Below, in pieces: positions 49,153 to 59,596 of a stretch of DNA of 64,000 bases (within the stretch, counting starts at the first letter, position 1; the number at the start of each line of letters is the position of its first letter). The translations under genes and the position numbers were made by a program. The stretch spans positions 518,108-582,107 of the forward strand of contig NZ_JACCBX010000003.1 of assembly GCF_013409995.1 (NCBI RefSeq), read 5' to 3'. This stretch comes from Neobacillus driksii (GTDB lineage Bacteria > Bacillota > Bacilli > Bacillales > Cytobacillaceae). The notes under the pieces were generated by a model that was given only the letters and a program-made list of their open reading frames with translations, ran no database searches and was not told the DNA's origin.

Positions 49153-50703
49153 ATGTCGAAGTTTTTAAAAGGGACCTTTATCCTATTAATAGCGGGATTA
49201 ATTACGAGGGTACTCGGATTTATTAACAGAATTGTCATAGCTAGAAGTATTGGTGAAGAAGGTGTCGGCCTCTATATGATGGCGTATCCCACCTTTATCC
49301 TTGTTGTGACCTTAACTCAAATGGGACTGCCTGTCGCCATATCAAAAAATATTGCCGAGGCTGAAGCAAAAGGTAACCATCAGGAAGTTAAAAAAATTCT
49401 AGTCGTTTCTCTGGCAATAACGATTTCGTTATCATTGATTTTTACCCCAGCTTTAATTTTGTTAGCGCCTATTTTATCTACCACTCTCTTTACCGATCCA
49501 AGAACGTATTATCCTTTAGTCGCAATAGCACCTGTGGTACCTATTATTGCAGTTTCTTCCGTGTTGAGAGGTTATTTTCAGGGCAGACAAAACATGCGCC
49601 CTTCTGCTGTTTCGCAAATTTTAGAACAGCTGGTGAGGATTACTTTAATTGCCGTTATGACGAGAGCTTTCCTGCCTTATGGTATTGAATATGCTGCAGC
49701 TGCGGCCATGGTAGCGGCCATCATAGGTGAAATTGTTTCTTTACTTTATTTAATGACTACCTTTAAATTAAAGAAACGCTTTAGAGTTAGGAAGAATTTT
49801 TTCAAATCTGTTCATGCTGGGAAAAAGACATTCAAAGAGTTAATGGAAATCGCCTTACCAACAATGGGCAGCAGAATGATAGGGTCGGTATCCTGGTTTT
49901 TCGAACCTATTGTAGTTGCTCATAGTTTAGCACTTGCCGGTGTTGCCGCCGTTGCAGCCACGAAGCAATACGGTTCATTAACAGGATTTGCGATGCCTTT
50001 ATTAATGCTCCCTTCGTTTATCACTTATTCTCTAGCAACATCTCTTGTACCTGCCATTAGTGAAGCCAATTCAAAAAAGAACCATAAATTGATAGAACAT
50101 CGGCTGCAGCAGGCATTAAGATTTGCCTTTTTAACAGGAGGCTTATCCGTTATTGTTCTATATGTTCTAGCAGATCCACTAATGGAGCTCATGTATGGTT
50201 CCACAAAAGGCGCCTACTTTATTCGTCTTATGGCTCCGTTTTTTTTATTTTATTATTATCAAGGTCCGCTCCAAGCTGTTTTGCAGGCATTGAATTTGGC
50301 TAGAGCAGCCATGATAAACAGTTTAATTGGGGCCGTTGTAAAAACAACTGTCATCTTCTTACTTGCTTCACAGCCTTCTTTTGGTATTACAGGTGTGGCC
50401 TTAGGAATCATCGTTGGTTTTGTATTAGTAACCATACTTCATTTTGCTACCGTATTGAAGAAAATATCGTTTAGTTTTTATATACGGGATTACGTCAAAG
50501 GAGCCATCATCATGACAATCTCTGCCTACCTAGGTTATTGGCTGTTTGAGCATATTCTCCTAGGTGAACATTTAGTGGTTAGAGTTTTGTCCGCTGCCAG
50601 CGGTATGTCACTTGCTTACATTATTCTTCTAATAATCGGCGGTTTAATTAAAAAAGACGATCTCAAGAGGATACCGATTATTCGTAATCTAATCCCGGTT
50701 TAA
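49153..50703 (+). CDS. spoVB: Stage V sporulation protein B (MurJ-like flippase)
   Basis: A 516-aa polytopic MVF/polysaccharide-transporter family protein with about fourteen helices (FLKGTFILLIAGLITRVLGF at the start). In B. subtilis SpoVB is needed for cortex synthesis and is thought to flip lipid-linked peptidoglycan precursors in the mother cell. Start MSKFLKG at 49153 follows AGAAGGTGGG; the longer upstream frame is discarded. Length agrees with SpoVB (518 aa). Confidence 0.92.
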   Translation: MSKFLKGTFILLIAGLITRVLGFINRIVIARSIGEEGVGLYMMAYPTFILVVTLTQMGLPVAISKNIAEAEAKGNHQEVKKILVVSLAITISLSLIFTPALILLAPILSTTLFTDPRTYYPLVAIAPVVPIIAVSSVLRGYFQGRQNMRPSAVSQILEQLVRITLIAVMTRAFLPYGIEYAAAAAMVAAIIGEIVSLLYLMTTFKLKKRFRVRKNFFKSVHAGKKTFKELMEIALPTMGSRMIGSVSWFFEPIVVAHSLALAGVAAVAATKQYGSLTGFAMPLLMLPSFITYSLATSLVPAISEANSKKNHKLIEHRLQQALRFAFLTGGLSVIVLYVLADPLMELMYGSTKGAYFIRLMAPFFLFYYYQGPLQAVLQALNLARAAMINSLIGAVVKTTVIFLLASQPSFGITGVALGIIVGFVLVTILHFATVLKKISFSFYIRDYVKGAIIMTISAYLGYWLFEHILLGEHLVVRVLSAASGMSLAYIILLIIGGLIKKDDLKRIPIIRNLIPV

Positions 50704-50710
50704 CAGCAAT

Positions 50711-50747
50711 AAGAAGACACGCATGTTTTGCCCTGCATGTCTTCTTA
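50711..50747. terminator. Bidirectional terminator between spoVB and yrbG
   Basis: AAGAAGACA-CG-CATG, 10-nt loop, CATG-TCTTCTT. The last bases overlap the yrbG stop. Confidence 0.8.
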
Positions 50748-51407
50748 TTGTTCATCCATTATGTCGACAAAAAACTTACCATTCTCATAACTGCAAAATG
50801 AAATCTTCCGTAAATCACGGTATCCTAATTTTTTTAATTCCTGACGAAGCCAAAAATTGGTTTTATTTATACGCTTAAGATTTTCTTCCTCAATCGATCC
50901 ATCAATAATTAATGGAATCGTAATATCCCCTTCCTTCGGTTCACCATTAGGATTACTCATTTTTTCAATGACAGATAGGCTTCCCGAAGATTCCAAAATA
51001 GCAAACTCAACATCAGCAATACTGCGGATATCCTTTTCCCTTAATTGTGTAAGTAAATCATCAAAATTGTATCTTTGCTTCCTCATTGCAGATTCATCAA
51101 TTTTTCCCTTGTTGATGATAATGGTTGGTTTCCCGTCGACAAGATCGCGGAATCTTTTACTTTTTAATGATACAACAGCTAAAGAATATTGAATGATCAT
51201 TAAAAATACCATTGGAAGTGCTGTATAAATCCAAGGTTTAGTGATTTCGATGATGGAAGCAACGGCCAATTCACCAATCATGATAAAAACTACCAGGTCA
51301 AGAATACTTAATTCACCAATTTCTCTTTTACCCATTACTCGAAATATTAAGAGGATTAATGCATAAAAAAGTATTGTACGCACGGCAATAGTTAAATATA
51401 CTTCCAC
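50745..51407 (-). CDS. yrbG: DUF421 membrane protein YrbG
   Basis: A 220-aa YetF/YrbG family protein. Three N-terminal helices (YLTIAVRTILFYALILLIFRV, DLVVFIMIGELAVASII, WIYTALPMVFLMIIQYSLAV) precede a soluble domain with the family motif DGKPTIIINKGKIDESAM and LRQELKKLGYRDL. DUF421 proteins are common in spore formers; some affect germination. Molecular role unknown. Confidence 0.87.
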   Translation of the reverse strand: MEVYLTIAVRTILFYALILLIFRVMGKREIGELSILDLVVFIMIGELAVASIIEITKPWIYTALPMVFLMIIQYSLAVVSLKSKRFRDLVDGKPTIIINKGKIDESAMRKQRYNFDDLLTQLREKDIRSIADVEFAILESSGSLSVIEKMSNPNGEPKEGDITIPLIIDGSIEEENLKRINKTNFWLRQELKKLGYRDLRKISFCSYENGKFFVDIMDEQ

Positions 51408-51566
51408 TTCATTCCGCCCCTTTTTCTTCCCTATTTATTATTTGCAAACAAGGCAAAATCATTACGGAATTGTATTCCAATTTAGAATAAAACTGTAAAA
51501 AATTTAATTCTACTTTTGGCGTACGGGGAATATGCTTGTACTAGGTAAGAAACTGTTTATCTTAGG

Positions 51567-51980
51567 GTGAAACTGAAGGGGGCGAGTAAAATCGAATCAA
51601 AAAGCTTTGGTACAGCTATTTTGTACGGGTTAATTTTCATCTTCTTATTTGCGATTGTCAGCAGCTTGATTTTTGCATTAATTCTTAGATTCACTTCTGT
51701 ACGGGAAGTCTCACTTCAATACGTTATTACAGCGGTGTCCTTTATTGGGCTGTTTGGAGGAGGATTTTTATCCGGTGGAAAGCGAAAACAAAAGGGCTGG
51801 CTGATTGGGGGATTAACTGGCTTAATTTATAGCCTGATTGTCTTTTTATCGCAATATTTAGGTTACGATCGTCTATTTGACGTTGAACAAGTCATTTACC
51901 ATGTTTGCTATACATTAATTGCCATGATGGGTGGAATTCTAGGGGTAAATATAGCAACAAGCAATTCGAGAACAGCATAG
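51567..51980 (+). CDS. yrzE: YrzE, TIGR04086 family membrane protein
   Basis: A protein of about 137 aa with four helices (ILYGLIFIFLFAIVSSLIFAL, VITAVSFIGLFGGGFLSGG, LIGGLTGLIYSLIVFLSQYL, TLIAMMGGILGVNIA). The Gly-rich loop between helices 2 and 3 (SGGKRKQKGW) is typical of the TIGR04086 group. The start is unclear: the GTG at 51567 has no separate ribosome site, while GAAGGGGGCGAG lies 8 nt before an in-frame ATC near residue 9. Function unknown; sits between yrbG and yajC. Confidence 0.8.
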   Translation: MKLKGASKIESKSFGTAILYGLIFIFLFAIVSSLIFALILRFTSVREVSLQYVITAVSFIGLFGGGFLSGGKRKQKGWLIGGLTGLIYSLIVFLSQYLGYDRLFDVEQVIYHVCYTLIAMMGGILGVNIATSNSRTA

Positions 51981-52018
51981 AAAAAGGAAGCCAGAGTATT
52001 TTGGCTTCCTTCTTTTTT
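51981..52018. terminator. Bidirectional terminator between yrzE and yajC
   Basis: GGAAGCCA, 8-nt loop, TGGCTTCC, with TTCTTTTTT on the plus side. Confidence 0.85.
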
Positions 52019-52019
52019 C

Positions 52020-52319
52020 TTACTTTTCTAATGAAACTTCAGCTGATGTAGAAGTTTTTGCAGATTCCGTTACTTCACGAATTGCATTTCGGTCATATGT
52101 TAGACGGCTGCCGTCTCCACATTTAATCACGACTTTGTTTTCATCGATAGAATCGATAAATCCATGTAAACCGCCAATCGTGACAATTTTATCACCTTTT
52201 TTCAATTCGTTCTGCATTTGAGCAACTGCTTTAGTACGTTTTTGCTGCGGACGAATTAGTAGGAAATAAAATAATACAAACATTAATATTAATGGAATGA
52301 TTGAACCTAGTCCTTGCAT
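52020..52319 (-). CDS. yajC: Preprotein translocase subunit YajC
   Basis: A 99-aa Sec accessory protein with one N-terminal helix (SIIPLILMFVLFYFLLIRPQQKR) and a small cytoplasmic domain (KKGDKIVTIGGLHGFIDSI). RPQQKR after the helix is the family hallmark. ATG at 52319 has AAAGGAGGG upstream. It forms the usual tgt-yajC pair of Bacillus (yrbF). Confidence 0.95.
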   Translation of the reverse strand: MQGLGSIIPLILMFVLFYFLLIRPQQKRTKAVAQMQNELKKGDKIVTIGGLHGFIDSIDENKVVIKCGDGSRLTYDRNAIREVTESAKTSTSAEVSLEK

Positions 52320-52347
52320 TTGTTTCCCTCCTTTCAATAATCATCTA

Positions 52348-53505
<1,158 letters not shown>

Positions 53506-53515
53506 TTACATTAAC

Positions 53516-54544
53516 CTAGATGATGAGCATGGCGTCCCCAAAGCTGAAAAAGCGATATCGCTCATTTACAGCTGTATTATAGGCATGCAAAATATTATCT
53601 CTTCCGGCTAACGCACTTACAAGCATTATTAAAGTGGATTTTGGCAGGTGGAAGTTCGTAATCATTCCATCTATTGCCTTAAATTGGTAACCCGGATAAA
53701 TGAAAATGTTGGTCCAGCCGCTGCTTTCAATGAAGGTACCATTGTTCTCTGAAGCAATGGTTTCAAGCGTCCGAGTTGAGGTAGTACCAACGGTAATAAT
53801 TCTGCCGCCATTACGTCGGACTTCATTTAATAATCGGGCTGTCCCTTCTGTAATCATATAAAATTCCGCGTGCATATCATGCTCTAACACATCATCCACA
53901 CTAACCGGCCTGAACGTTCCTAGCCCAACATGAAGGGTAATAAACGTTACGTGGACACCCTTTTCTCTAACTTCATTCAGCAGCTCTTCCGTAAAATGGA
54001 GCCCAGCGGTTGGGGCTGCAGCTGATCCTGGCTCCCGGGCATATACAGTTTGATACCTGTCTCTGTCGTCAAGCTGCTCTTTAATATAAGGAGGTAATGG
54101 CATTTCTCCTAATCGATCAAGCAGCTCATAAAAAATACCCTCATAGTTGAATTCCAATACTCTTCCACCATGCTCAGAGGTTCCAGTACATACTGCAGTT
54201 AACAGTCCATCACCAAAATCAAGTTCAGTTCCCTCTTTAACACGCTTTGCAGGCTTCACAAGCGTTTCCCACTTATCGCCTTCCAGCTGTTTCAATAGTA
54301 AAACTTCAATTTTCGCACCTGTATCCTTTTTCACACCAAAAAGGCGTGCCGGAAGTACCTTTGTATCGTTTAAGACAAGGCAATCCCCTTCACGCAGGTA
54401 TTCACTAATATTTTTAAAAATATCATGCTTTAATTCGCCTGTTTCCTTATTCACAACCATTAATCTGCTATCCGTCCGGTTTTGAAGCGGAACTTGAGCA
54501 ATCAGCTCTTCAGGCAAATGAAAATCAAATAAATCTACCTTCAT
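53516..54544 (-). CDS. queA: S-adenosylmethionine:tRNA ribosyltransferase-isomerase
   Basis: A 342-aa enzyme that transfers the ribosyl part of SAM to preQ1-tRNA, making epoxyqueuosine. Canonical motifs are present: [41 protein letters not shown] and [14 protein letters not shown] at 54544 is preferred over the M three codons upstream, with TAGGGATG as ribosome site. A divergent second QueA-like gene lies 4 kb away at 58568. Confidence 0.96.
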   Translation of the reverse strand: MKVDLFDFHLPEELIAQVPLQNRTDSRLMVVNKETGELKHDIFKNISEYLREGDCLVLNDTKVLPARLFGVKKDTGAKIEVLLLKQLEGDKWETLVKPAKRVKEGTELDFGDGLLTAVCTGTSEHGGRVLEFNYEGIFYELLDRLGEMPLPPYIKEQLDDRDRYQTVYAREPGSAAAPTAGLHFTEELLNEVREKGVHVTFITLHVGLGTFRPVSVDDVLEHDMHAEFYMITEGTARLLNEVRRNGGRIITVGTTSTRTLETIASENNGTFIESSGWTNIFIYPGYQFKAIDGMITNFHLPKSTLIMLVSALAGRDNILHAYNTAVNERYRFFSFGDAMLII

Positions 54545-54570
54545 AAAATACATCCCTACTTATCAATAAA

Positions 54571-55572
54571 TTACTGTTTTGGCGGCTCCATGCCAAAGTG
54601 GCGATAGACTAAATCTGTGACCACTCTTCCTCTTGGTGTTCTTTGTAAAAAGCCAATTTGCAGTAAATACGGTTCATAAACATCTTCGATTGTTTCTGAT
54701 TCTTCTCCTATAGATGCCGCAATAGTATCAAGTCCCACCGGTCCGCCACGGAATCTTTCAATAATTCCTTTTAACAGCTTATGGTCAATATGATCAAGTC
54801 CAAGTTTATCTACCTGCAGGAGCTCCAAAGACTCCCTAGCCAAAGTTATATCAATTTCACCATTACCTTTTACCTGTGCAAAATCTCTTACCCTGCGAAG
54901 TAAACGGTTGGCGATCCTTGGGGTTCCCCTAGCACGTCTGGCAATTTCAGCAGCAGATTGGTCGTCTATCTTTGTTTCAAATAAATCTGCCGTTCGGAGG
55001 ACGATATTTTTCAATTGGTCTTCTTTATAATACTCGAGTCTACTCAAAACTCCAAATCTGTCACGAAGCGGAGCGGATAAAGAGCCTGCCCTCGTCGTTG
55101 CCCCAACAAGCGTAAACGGCGGGAGGTCCAGACGCACGGAACGCGCACTCGGTCCTTTGCCAATAACAATATCCAGACAAAAATCCTCCATCGCCGGATA
55201 AAGAACCTCTTCAATCTGTCTAGGCAGCCGGTGGATTTCATCAATAAATAAAACGTCACCAGGTTCAAGTGCAGTAAGAATTGCCGCTAAATCACCCGGT
55301 CTTTCAATAGCAGGACCAGAGGTGGTACGGATGTTTACACCCATTTCATTGGCAATAATGACAGCAAGTGTGGTCTTTCCTAACCCAGGTGGTCCATATA
55401 AAAGAACATGGTCCAATGTTTCCTTGCGAAGTCTTGCCGCTTCAATGAAAATCTCAAGACTTTTTTTCACTTGATCCTGACCAATGTATTGTTTTAGCGT
55501 TTGCGGTCTGAGGCTTTGCTCTAAGGAGATTTCGCTCTGGTCTGCTTCACTAGAAATAATTCTCTCATCCAT
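54571..55572 (-). CDS. ruvB: Holliday junction branch-migration helicase RuvB
   Basis: A 333-aa AAA+ hexameric motor. Walker [12 protein letters not shown] (about residues 61-71), Walker [13 protein letters not shown], sensor 1 VGATTRAG, arginine finger region [14 protein letters not shown], and a C-terminal winged helix ([16 protein letters not shown]). 11 nt after ruvA in the usual pair. Confidence 0.97.
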   Translation of the reverse strand: MDERIISSEADQSEISLEQSLRPQTLKQYIGQDQVKKSLEIFIEAARLRKETLDHVLLYGPPGLGKTTLAVIIANEMGVNIRTTSGPAIERPGDLAAILTALEPGDVLFIDEIHRLPRQIEEVLYPAMEDFCLDIVIGKGPSARSVRLDLPPFTLVGATTRAGSLSAPLRDRFGVLSRLEYYKEDQLKNIVLRTADLFETKIDDQSAAEIARRARGTPRIANRLLRRVRDFAQVKGNGEIDITLARESLELLQVDKLGLDHIDHKLLKGIIERFRGGPVGLDTIAASIGEESETIEDVYEPYLLQIGFLQRTPRGRVVTDLVYRHFGMEPPKQ

Positions 55573-55583
55573 GAATAATCACC

Positions 55584-56195
55584 TTATTTTAAAAGCCGCT
55601 GCAGGGCTTTTTTAATATATTGGTCGGTTGACAGCTGTTCTTTTCGTAACTCTGGTGAAATCTTTTTCACTTCTTTGTCTGAATAGCCAAGAGCTTTTAA
55701 TGCAAGAATTGCCTCTTCAAAAGCATGATTGGTAGACAGTGCTGTAATTGGTAATGTATCAGCGTTAAATAAATTCGGAAAATAATCAGGAACAATATCC
55801 TGTAATTTTCCTTTTAAATCAAGAATCATTTGTCTAGCCGTTTTTTTGCCCACCCCTGGGAACTTGATTAGGTAGCTTTCATCCTCATTTTCAATCGCTG
55901 AAACAACCTGCTGCACCTCACCAGATGCTAAAATCGCTAATGCACCTTTAGGTCCGATTCCTGAAACATTCAACAATTTCGTAAACAGTTTTTTTTCTTC
56001 TCTTGTTTCAAAGCCATATAACGCGATTAAATCTTCACGAACATAATGATATGTAAAGACAGTAACATTAGTATTCATTTTACTAGAATAAATAAACGGA
56101 TTAGGTGTTGAAATTTGATAGCCAATCCCATTATTCTCAATCACAATATATTCAGGACACACAAACTCAAGCGAGCCTTTAATAAATTCGTACAA
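55584..56195 (-). CDS. ruvA: Holliday junction DNA-binding protein RuvA
   Basis: A 203-aa tetrameric junction binder. The OB domain ([20 protein letters not shown]) is followed by the tandem helix-hairpin-helix motifs [16 protein letters not shown] and [16 protein letters not shown], then a flexible linker and the RuvB-binding domain III ([17 protein letters not shown]). TTG start with GGGGGAGAG about 10 nt upstream. The neighbour upstream is not bofC as in B. subtilis but a two-component system. Confidence 0.96.
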   Translation of the reverse strand: MYEFIKGSLEFVCPEYIVIENNGIGYQISTPNPFIYSSKMNTNVTVFTYHYVREDLIALYGFETREEKKLFTKLLNVSGIGPKGALAILASGEVQQVVSAIENEDESYLIKFPGVGKKTARQMILDLKGKLQDIVPDYFPNLFNADTLPITALSTNHAFEEAILALKALGYSDKEVKKISPELRKEQLSTDQYIKKALQRLLK

Positions 56196-56296
56196 TCGCT
56201 TTCTCTCCCCCAGTGTTTCATGTATTCCATTCTAACATATAAATATAAAGGATTTGAAAAAGAAGGTTGTGAAGATAAAGAGAAAAAGTTTTCTGT

Positions 56297-56326
56297 TAAA
56301 TTAAAATAGCGACCTTATTTGGTCGC
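56297..56326 (-). terminator. Terminator of the two-component operon
   Basis: Minus strand: GCGACC, 6-nt loop, GGTCGC, then TATTTTAATTT, 3 nt after the response-regulator stop. Confidence 0.7.
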
Positions 56327-56329
56327 TGG

Positions 56330-56971
56330 TTACTCGACAAGTTGATTCTTAACTGCAAAAAGAGCTGCTTGCGTACGGTCGGCTACTTCTAGTTTAGCCA
56401 GGAGATTGGATACATGCGTTTTCACCGTTTTTTCAGTTATAAATAGTGTAGATGCGATTTCCTTATTACTTTTTCCTTTGGCAATTTCCTTAAGAACATC
56501 TAGCTCTCTTTTTGTTAGCTGTTCTAATAAATTTCTCTCTTTATTTTCTTTATTTGATAGGTTTGCAAGCAGATGAGAGGTGGCTTTGGGATGAAGCTGA
56601 TTTTCACCACTCATGATTTTTCTAATACAATCAATTAATTCATCAGGCTCAATGTCTTTTAACTGATAGCCTGAAGCACCAGCTTCTAACGCTGGAATGA
56701 CATGATCTTGATCAGAAAAACTTGTCAACATCAAGATTTTTATTTCAGGCATTTCCGTTTTTATTATTTTTGTGGCCTGTATACCGTCCATCTCCGGCAT
56801 TACGAGATCCATCAGAACAAGGTCAGGTTTCAACGTTCGTGTTAGTTCCACCGCCTCTCTGCCATTTCCCGCTTCTCCGATAATTTCAATATCTTTTTGT
56901 GTTTTTAGAAAAAAAGCCAGTCCACGTCTTACAACATGATGATCATCTGTGATTAATATACGAATCCCCAT
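56330..56971 (-). CDS. NarL/LuxR-family response regulator
   Basis: A 213-aa regulator. The receiver domain has the acidic pair ITDDHH, the phospho-acceptor Asp in VLMDLVMPEMDG (about residue 54), and the conserved Thr/Lys region MLTSF and YQLKDI. The C-terminal LuxR HTH is LTKRELDVLKEIAKGKSNKEIA. ATG at 56971 follows AGGGGGAGAAC and lies 10 nt after the kinase stop. Closest in plan to YhcZ/LiaR-like regulators; the regulon cannot be told. Confidence 0.9.
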   Translation of the reverse strand: MGIRILITDDHHVVRRGLAFFLKTQKDIEIIGEAGNGREAVELTRTLKPDLVLMDLVMPEMDGIQATKIIKTEMPEIKILMLTSFSDQDHVIPALEAGASGYQLKDIEPDELIDCIRKIMSGENQLHPKATSHLLANLSNKENKERNLLEQLTKRELDVLKEIAKGKSNKEIASTLFITEKTVKTHVSNLLAKLEVADRTQAALFAVKNQLVE

Positions 56972-56981
56972 TGTTCTCCCC

Positions 56982-58091
56982 CTAAATTGGAATTTGTATT
57001 TGAATCTCTGTACCTTTTCCTGGTTCACTGTTTATGTGGAACGTCCCGTTTAAGCCCTCTGTTCGTGCTTTCATATTTTTCAATCCGAACGATGCCAGTT
57101 CAAAACTCTCATCATAATAGAACCCACAGCCCTGATCTTGAATTTTCATTGTTACAGAATCACTGCTTCTATTTAACAATAACGACACATGTGTTGTTTG
57201 AGAATGCTTTTTACAATTGCCAAGTGCTTCCTGTCCAATTCTCCACAGTGCTTCTTCCACTTTCTCAGGAAAACTAGAGATTCCACTTAATTTTGCTTCT
57301 ATCGTTAAACCCAACATCTCTGCATAGCTGCTTAATGCACTAACGATTCCATTTTCAAGTCCTTGAGGTTTTAACTGCCAAATCAGTGCCCTCATTTCCC
57401 CGAGCGCGTCCTGTGCGAGGTCCTGAATATAGGAAAAGGTTTGTTTAACCTCTTCGTTTTCTGTCATTTCTCTGCCCGCTCTAGCAGTTAGGCTTAGCGA
57501 AAAAAGTAATTGATTAACGGAATCATGCAAATCTCTGGCAAGTCGATTCCGCTCGGAGATCAATGCAGTCGCTTGTTCCCTTTGGGTTAATTTTATTCTT
57601 TTTAGTGCAGTTCCGATTTGAAAGGCAACAGCCTCAAGTAAGGCAAGTTCATCTCTTTGAAAGTGAGTTTTATTAGGAGATCCGACATTTAATAATCCAA
57701 ATCGCTCATTTCCAGCCCTTAAGGGGACGGTGGCATGATGAGTCAAACCGCCTGTGTCACCGGCTTTTTCAAGAATTACATTTTCAATTCGCTGACATTC
57801 GATAATGTTGACCGCCTTATTCAATTTACCGCTATTATATCGCCCCACACACCAGCAATCGCCCTGACACATTCTTTGGTAATCGTTATCTGCTAAAACT
57901 TCCGGGAGTGACTCTTTGACAGCCAGCTGATGTGCCCCTTTTTCATCGATTAAAAAAATCCAGCCGGTTTGCAGTCCAGTCAGGTTTAAAAGTTTTCTTA
58001 AAACCCCTGCTAAAACGGTCTTGGAATCTGTCCCTTCATTCAATAACTCAGCAATTTCCTTTAAGATACTGATTTCTTCATTTCTGGACAT
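56982..58091 (-). CDS. Cytoplasmic GAF-domain sensor histidine kinase
   Basis: A 369-aa kinase without membrane helices. The GAF domain (about residues 15-165) contains a cysteine-rich loop CQGDCWCVGRYNSGKL and a fourth Cys in NIIECQRI. The HisKA_3 phosphoacceptor is ERNRLARDLHDSVNQLLFS (His about residue 190) and the ATPase domain ends with GLKNMKARTEG and GKGTEIQIQIP. It resembles YhcY and the staphylococcal AirS/YhcS oxygen sensors, which use an Fe-S cluster; the four Cys fit that, but this is inference. Confidence 0.88.
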   Translation of the reverse strand: MSRNEEISILKEIAELLNEGTDSKTVLAGVLRKLLNLTGLQTGWIFLIDEKGAHQLAVKESLPEVLADNDYQRMCQGDCWCVGRYNSGKLNKAVNIIECQRIENVILEKAGDTGGLTHHATVPLRAGNERFGLLNVGSPNKTHFQRDELALLEAVAFQIGTALKRIKLTQREQATALISERNRLARDLHDSVNQLLFSLSLTARAGREMTENEEVKQTFSYIQDLAQDALGEMRALIWQLKPQGLENGIVSALSSYAEMLGLTIEAKLSGISSFPEKVEEALWRIGQEALGNCKKHSQTTHVSLLLNRSSDSVTMKIQDQGCGFYYDESFELASFGLKNMKARTEGLNGTFHINSEPGKGTEIQIQIPI

Positions 58092-58167
58092 TTCAACCTC
58101 TCCCAATTTTCTATCTAATGATTAAATCATAGTCGCAGCATAAACTTATAGGCAAGCAGGAAGTAAC

Positions 58168-58198
58168 GAAAAAGCTGACGTTTTTATTTGTCAGCTTT
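58168..58198 (-). terminator. Terminator of the VOC operon
   Basis: Minus strand: AAAGCTGAC, 10-nt loop, GTCAGCTTT, then TTC. It overlaps the end of the VOC gene. Confidence 0.7.
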
Positions 58199-58555
58199 TC
58201 TTCCAATCTGCATGAACTCGATTATCTCATTCTCAGGTCCCTGATAAAAAATAGTTTCCCAGCCATTTTCAAGCTTATAGGGACCGTCGATTGCGAAGAT
58301 ACCATTTTCATTAAAATGCTGGGTTACATCATCTATGCTGTCGACCTCAAAGCATAGATGAATGGATGAATGGTTATTGGATGATTGTTCTGTGGTAGAA
58401 ATCAGTTCCATTCGAAAATTATCAGCTTTTAAAAAGATAATCTTCTCTCCACCAAAAAGAAAACGGCTTTCTTCCTGAAGACCGATATATTTTTGATAGA
58501 ATGCCGCCGATGTCTCCAAATCCTTTACTTCAATCGCAATATGGTGAAAGTGCAT
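58184..58555 (-). CDS. VOC (glyoxalase/bleomycin resistance) family protein
   Basis: A 123-aa vicinal oxygen chelate protein starting MHFHHIAIEVKDLETSAAFYQKYIGL. The first metal-ligand His (HHIAIEV) and a late Glu (NEIIEFMQIG) are present, with a middle His in SSIHLCFEVD, so a metal site is possible. This is about the size of glyoxalase I-like and methylmalonyl-CoA epimerase-like members; the substrate is not clear. Third gene of the SDR-QueA-like-VOC operon. Confidence 0.82.
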   Translation of the reverse strand: MHFHHIAIEVKDLETSAAFYQKYIGLQEESRFLFGGEKIIFLKADNFRMELISTTEQSSNNHSSIHLCFEVDSIDDVTQHFNENGIFAIDGPYKLENGWETIFYQGPENEIIEFMQIGRKADK

Positions 58556-58567
58556 AGTAATACCCCT

Positions 58568-59596
58568 TTATAAAATTAAATTCATATCCCCAAATTCATG
58601 CCACAAGTACCGCTCTCCAATTGCCTCTTGATAGGCATTCCATAACAAATTTTGAGGTACGAACGCAGTCAGCATATCTAAATGGCTCGCCTTTGGTTCA
58701 TGGAGACCGGTAATAATGCCATCTACCATTTTCAATTTGAAATTTTGATTGATGTAAAGATTGGTAATGCCATTCAACTCCCCAGTAATCCCTGCGCTTT
58801 CTAGTGCTCTCACTACCGTAGTACCAACTGCAATTACCCGGCCGCCTGACGCTTTTGTTTTACAAATTTTTTCAATCGTTTTTCCGGAAAGATGGTATTC
58901 TTCGTAATTATCAGCCGGCGATGTCTCCAATTCATCATCCAACAAATAACTAAGACCCGTATGAAGCTGAATAAAATCGAGCTCAATCCCCTTCCTCTGA
59001 AGGGTAAATAGCAGTTCCCAGCTGAATGCTCTGCCTGCGGAAGGCATTTCTACTGAGCCAGGATGGCTGGCAAATACGGTTTGATAGTAGTCCAACCCCC
59101 ATTTGTTATGAATATATTCATAACGAACGGGTTCCCCAATAGCATAAATACTATTAAAAAGGTCTGTACCTTTTTTGGAGAAAAGGATTGTTTTGAGCGG
59201 GGAGCCCTCTTTCATATCAATAACGACTGCAGATAGGTCGGATGAAAATTGCAGGATATCACCTAATCTAGCTTCCTCTGTCACGACTAAAGCGTCCCAA
59301 GTCTCTTCATTGCGTCGTCTTGCAAGTCTAATTTCAACTTCTTGCAGGATACGTTTTGTATTTCTATATAAACCTGCCTTTAAAATGGCGGGTACTGTTC
59401 GGCTGTTGTTCATGACAACCAGGTCCCCAGGCTTTAAGTAATCAGCAAGCCGAAAGAATTTGTCATGGCTGACAGAACCTGTATTTTTATTTAAAACCAT
59501 CATCCTAACATGATCTCTTCTAATGCCCCTCCGTTCAGGTGGATGAGAAGCATTTAACTCAGAAGGTAAATAGAAATCAAATGCAGTGGCAGTCAT
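58568..59596 (-). CDS. Divergent QueA-like protein
   Basis: A 342-aa member of the QueA fold family. It keeps the frame of QueA (FDFYLPSELNASHPPERRG, DYLKPGDLVVMNNSRTVPAIL, YQTVFASHPGS, LDFIQLHTGL) but changes motifs invariant in the canonical gene of this window: LNDTKV becomes [15 protein letters not shown] becomes MPSAGRAFS, and HVGLGTF becomes HTGLSYL. A different substrate or lost activity is likely. Its ATG overlaps the stop of the upstream SDR gene, so the two are coupled. It is not part of the tgt-queA pair. Confidence 0.85.
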   Translation of the reverse strand: MTATAFDFYLPSELNASHPPERRGIRRDHVRMMVLNKNTGSVSHDKFFRLADYLKPGDLVVMNNSRTVPAILKAGLYRNTKRILQEVEIRLARRRNEETWDALVVTEEARLGDILQFSSDLSAVVIDMKEGSPLKTILFSKKGTDLFNSIYAIGEPVRYEYIHNKWGLDYYQTVFASHPGSVEMPSAGRAFSWELLFTLQRKGIELDFIQLHTGLSYLLDDELETSPADNYEEYHLSGKTIEKICKTKASGGRVIAVGTTVVRALESAGITGELNGITNLYINQNFKLKMVDGIITGLHEPKASHLDMLTAFVPQNLLWNAYQEAIGERYLWHEFGDMNLIL

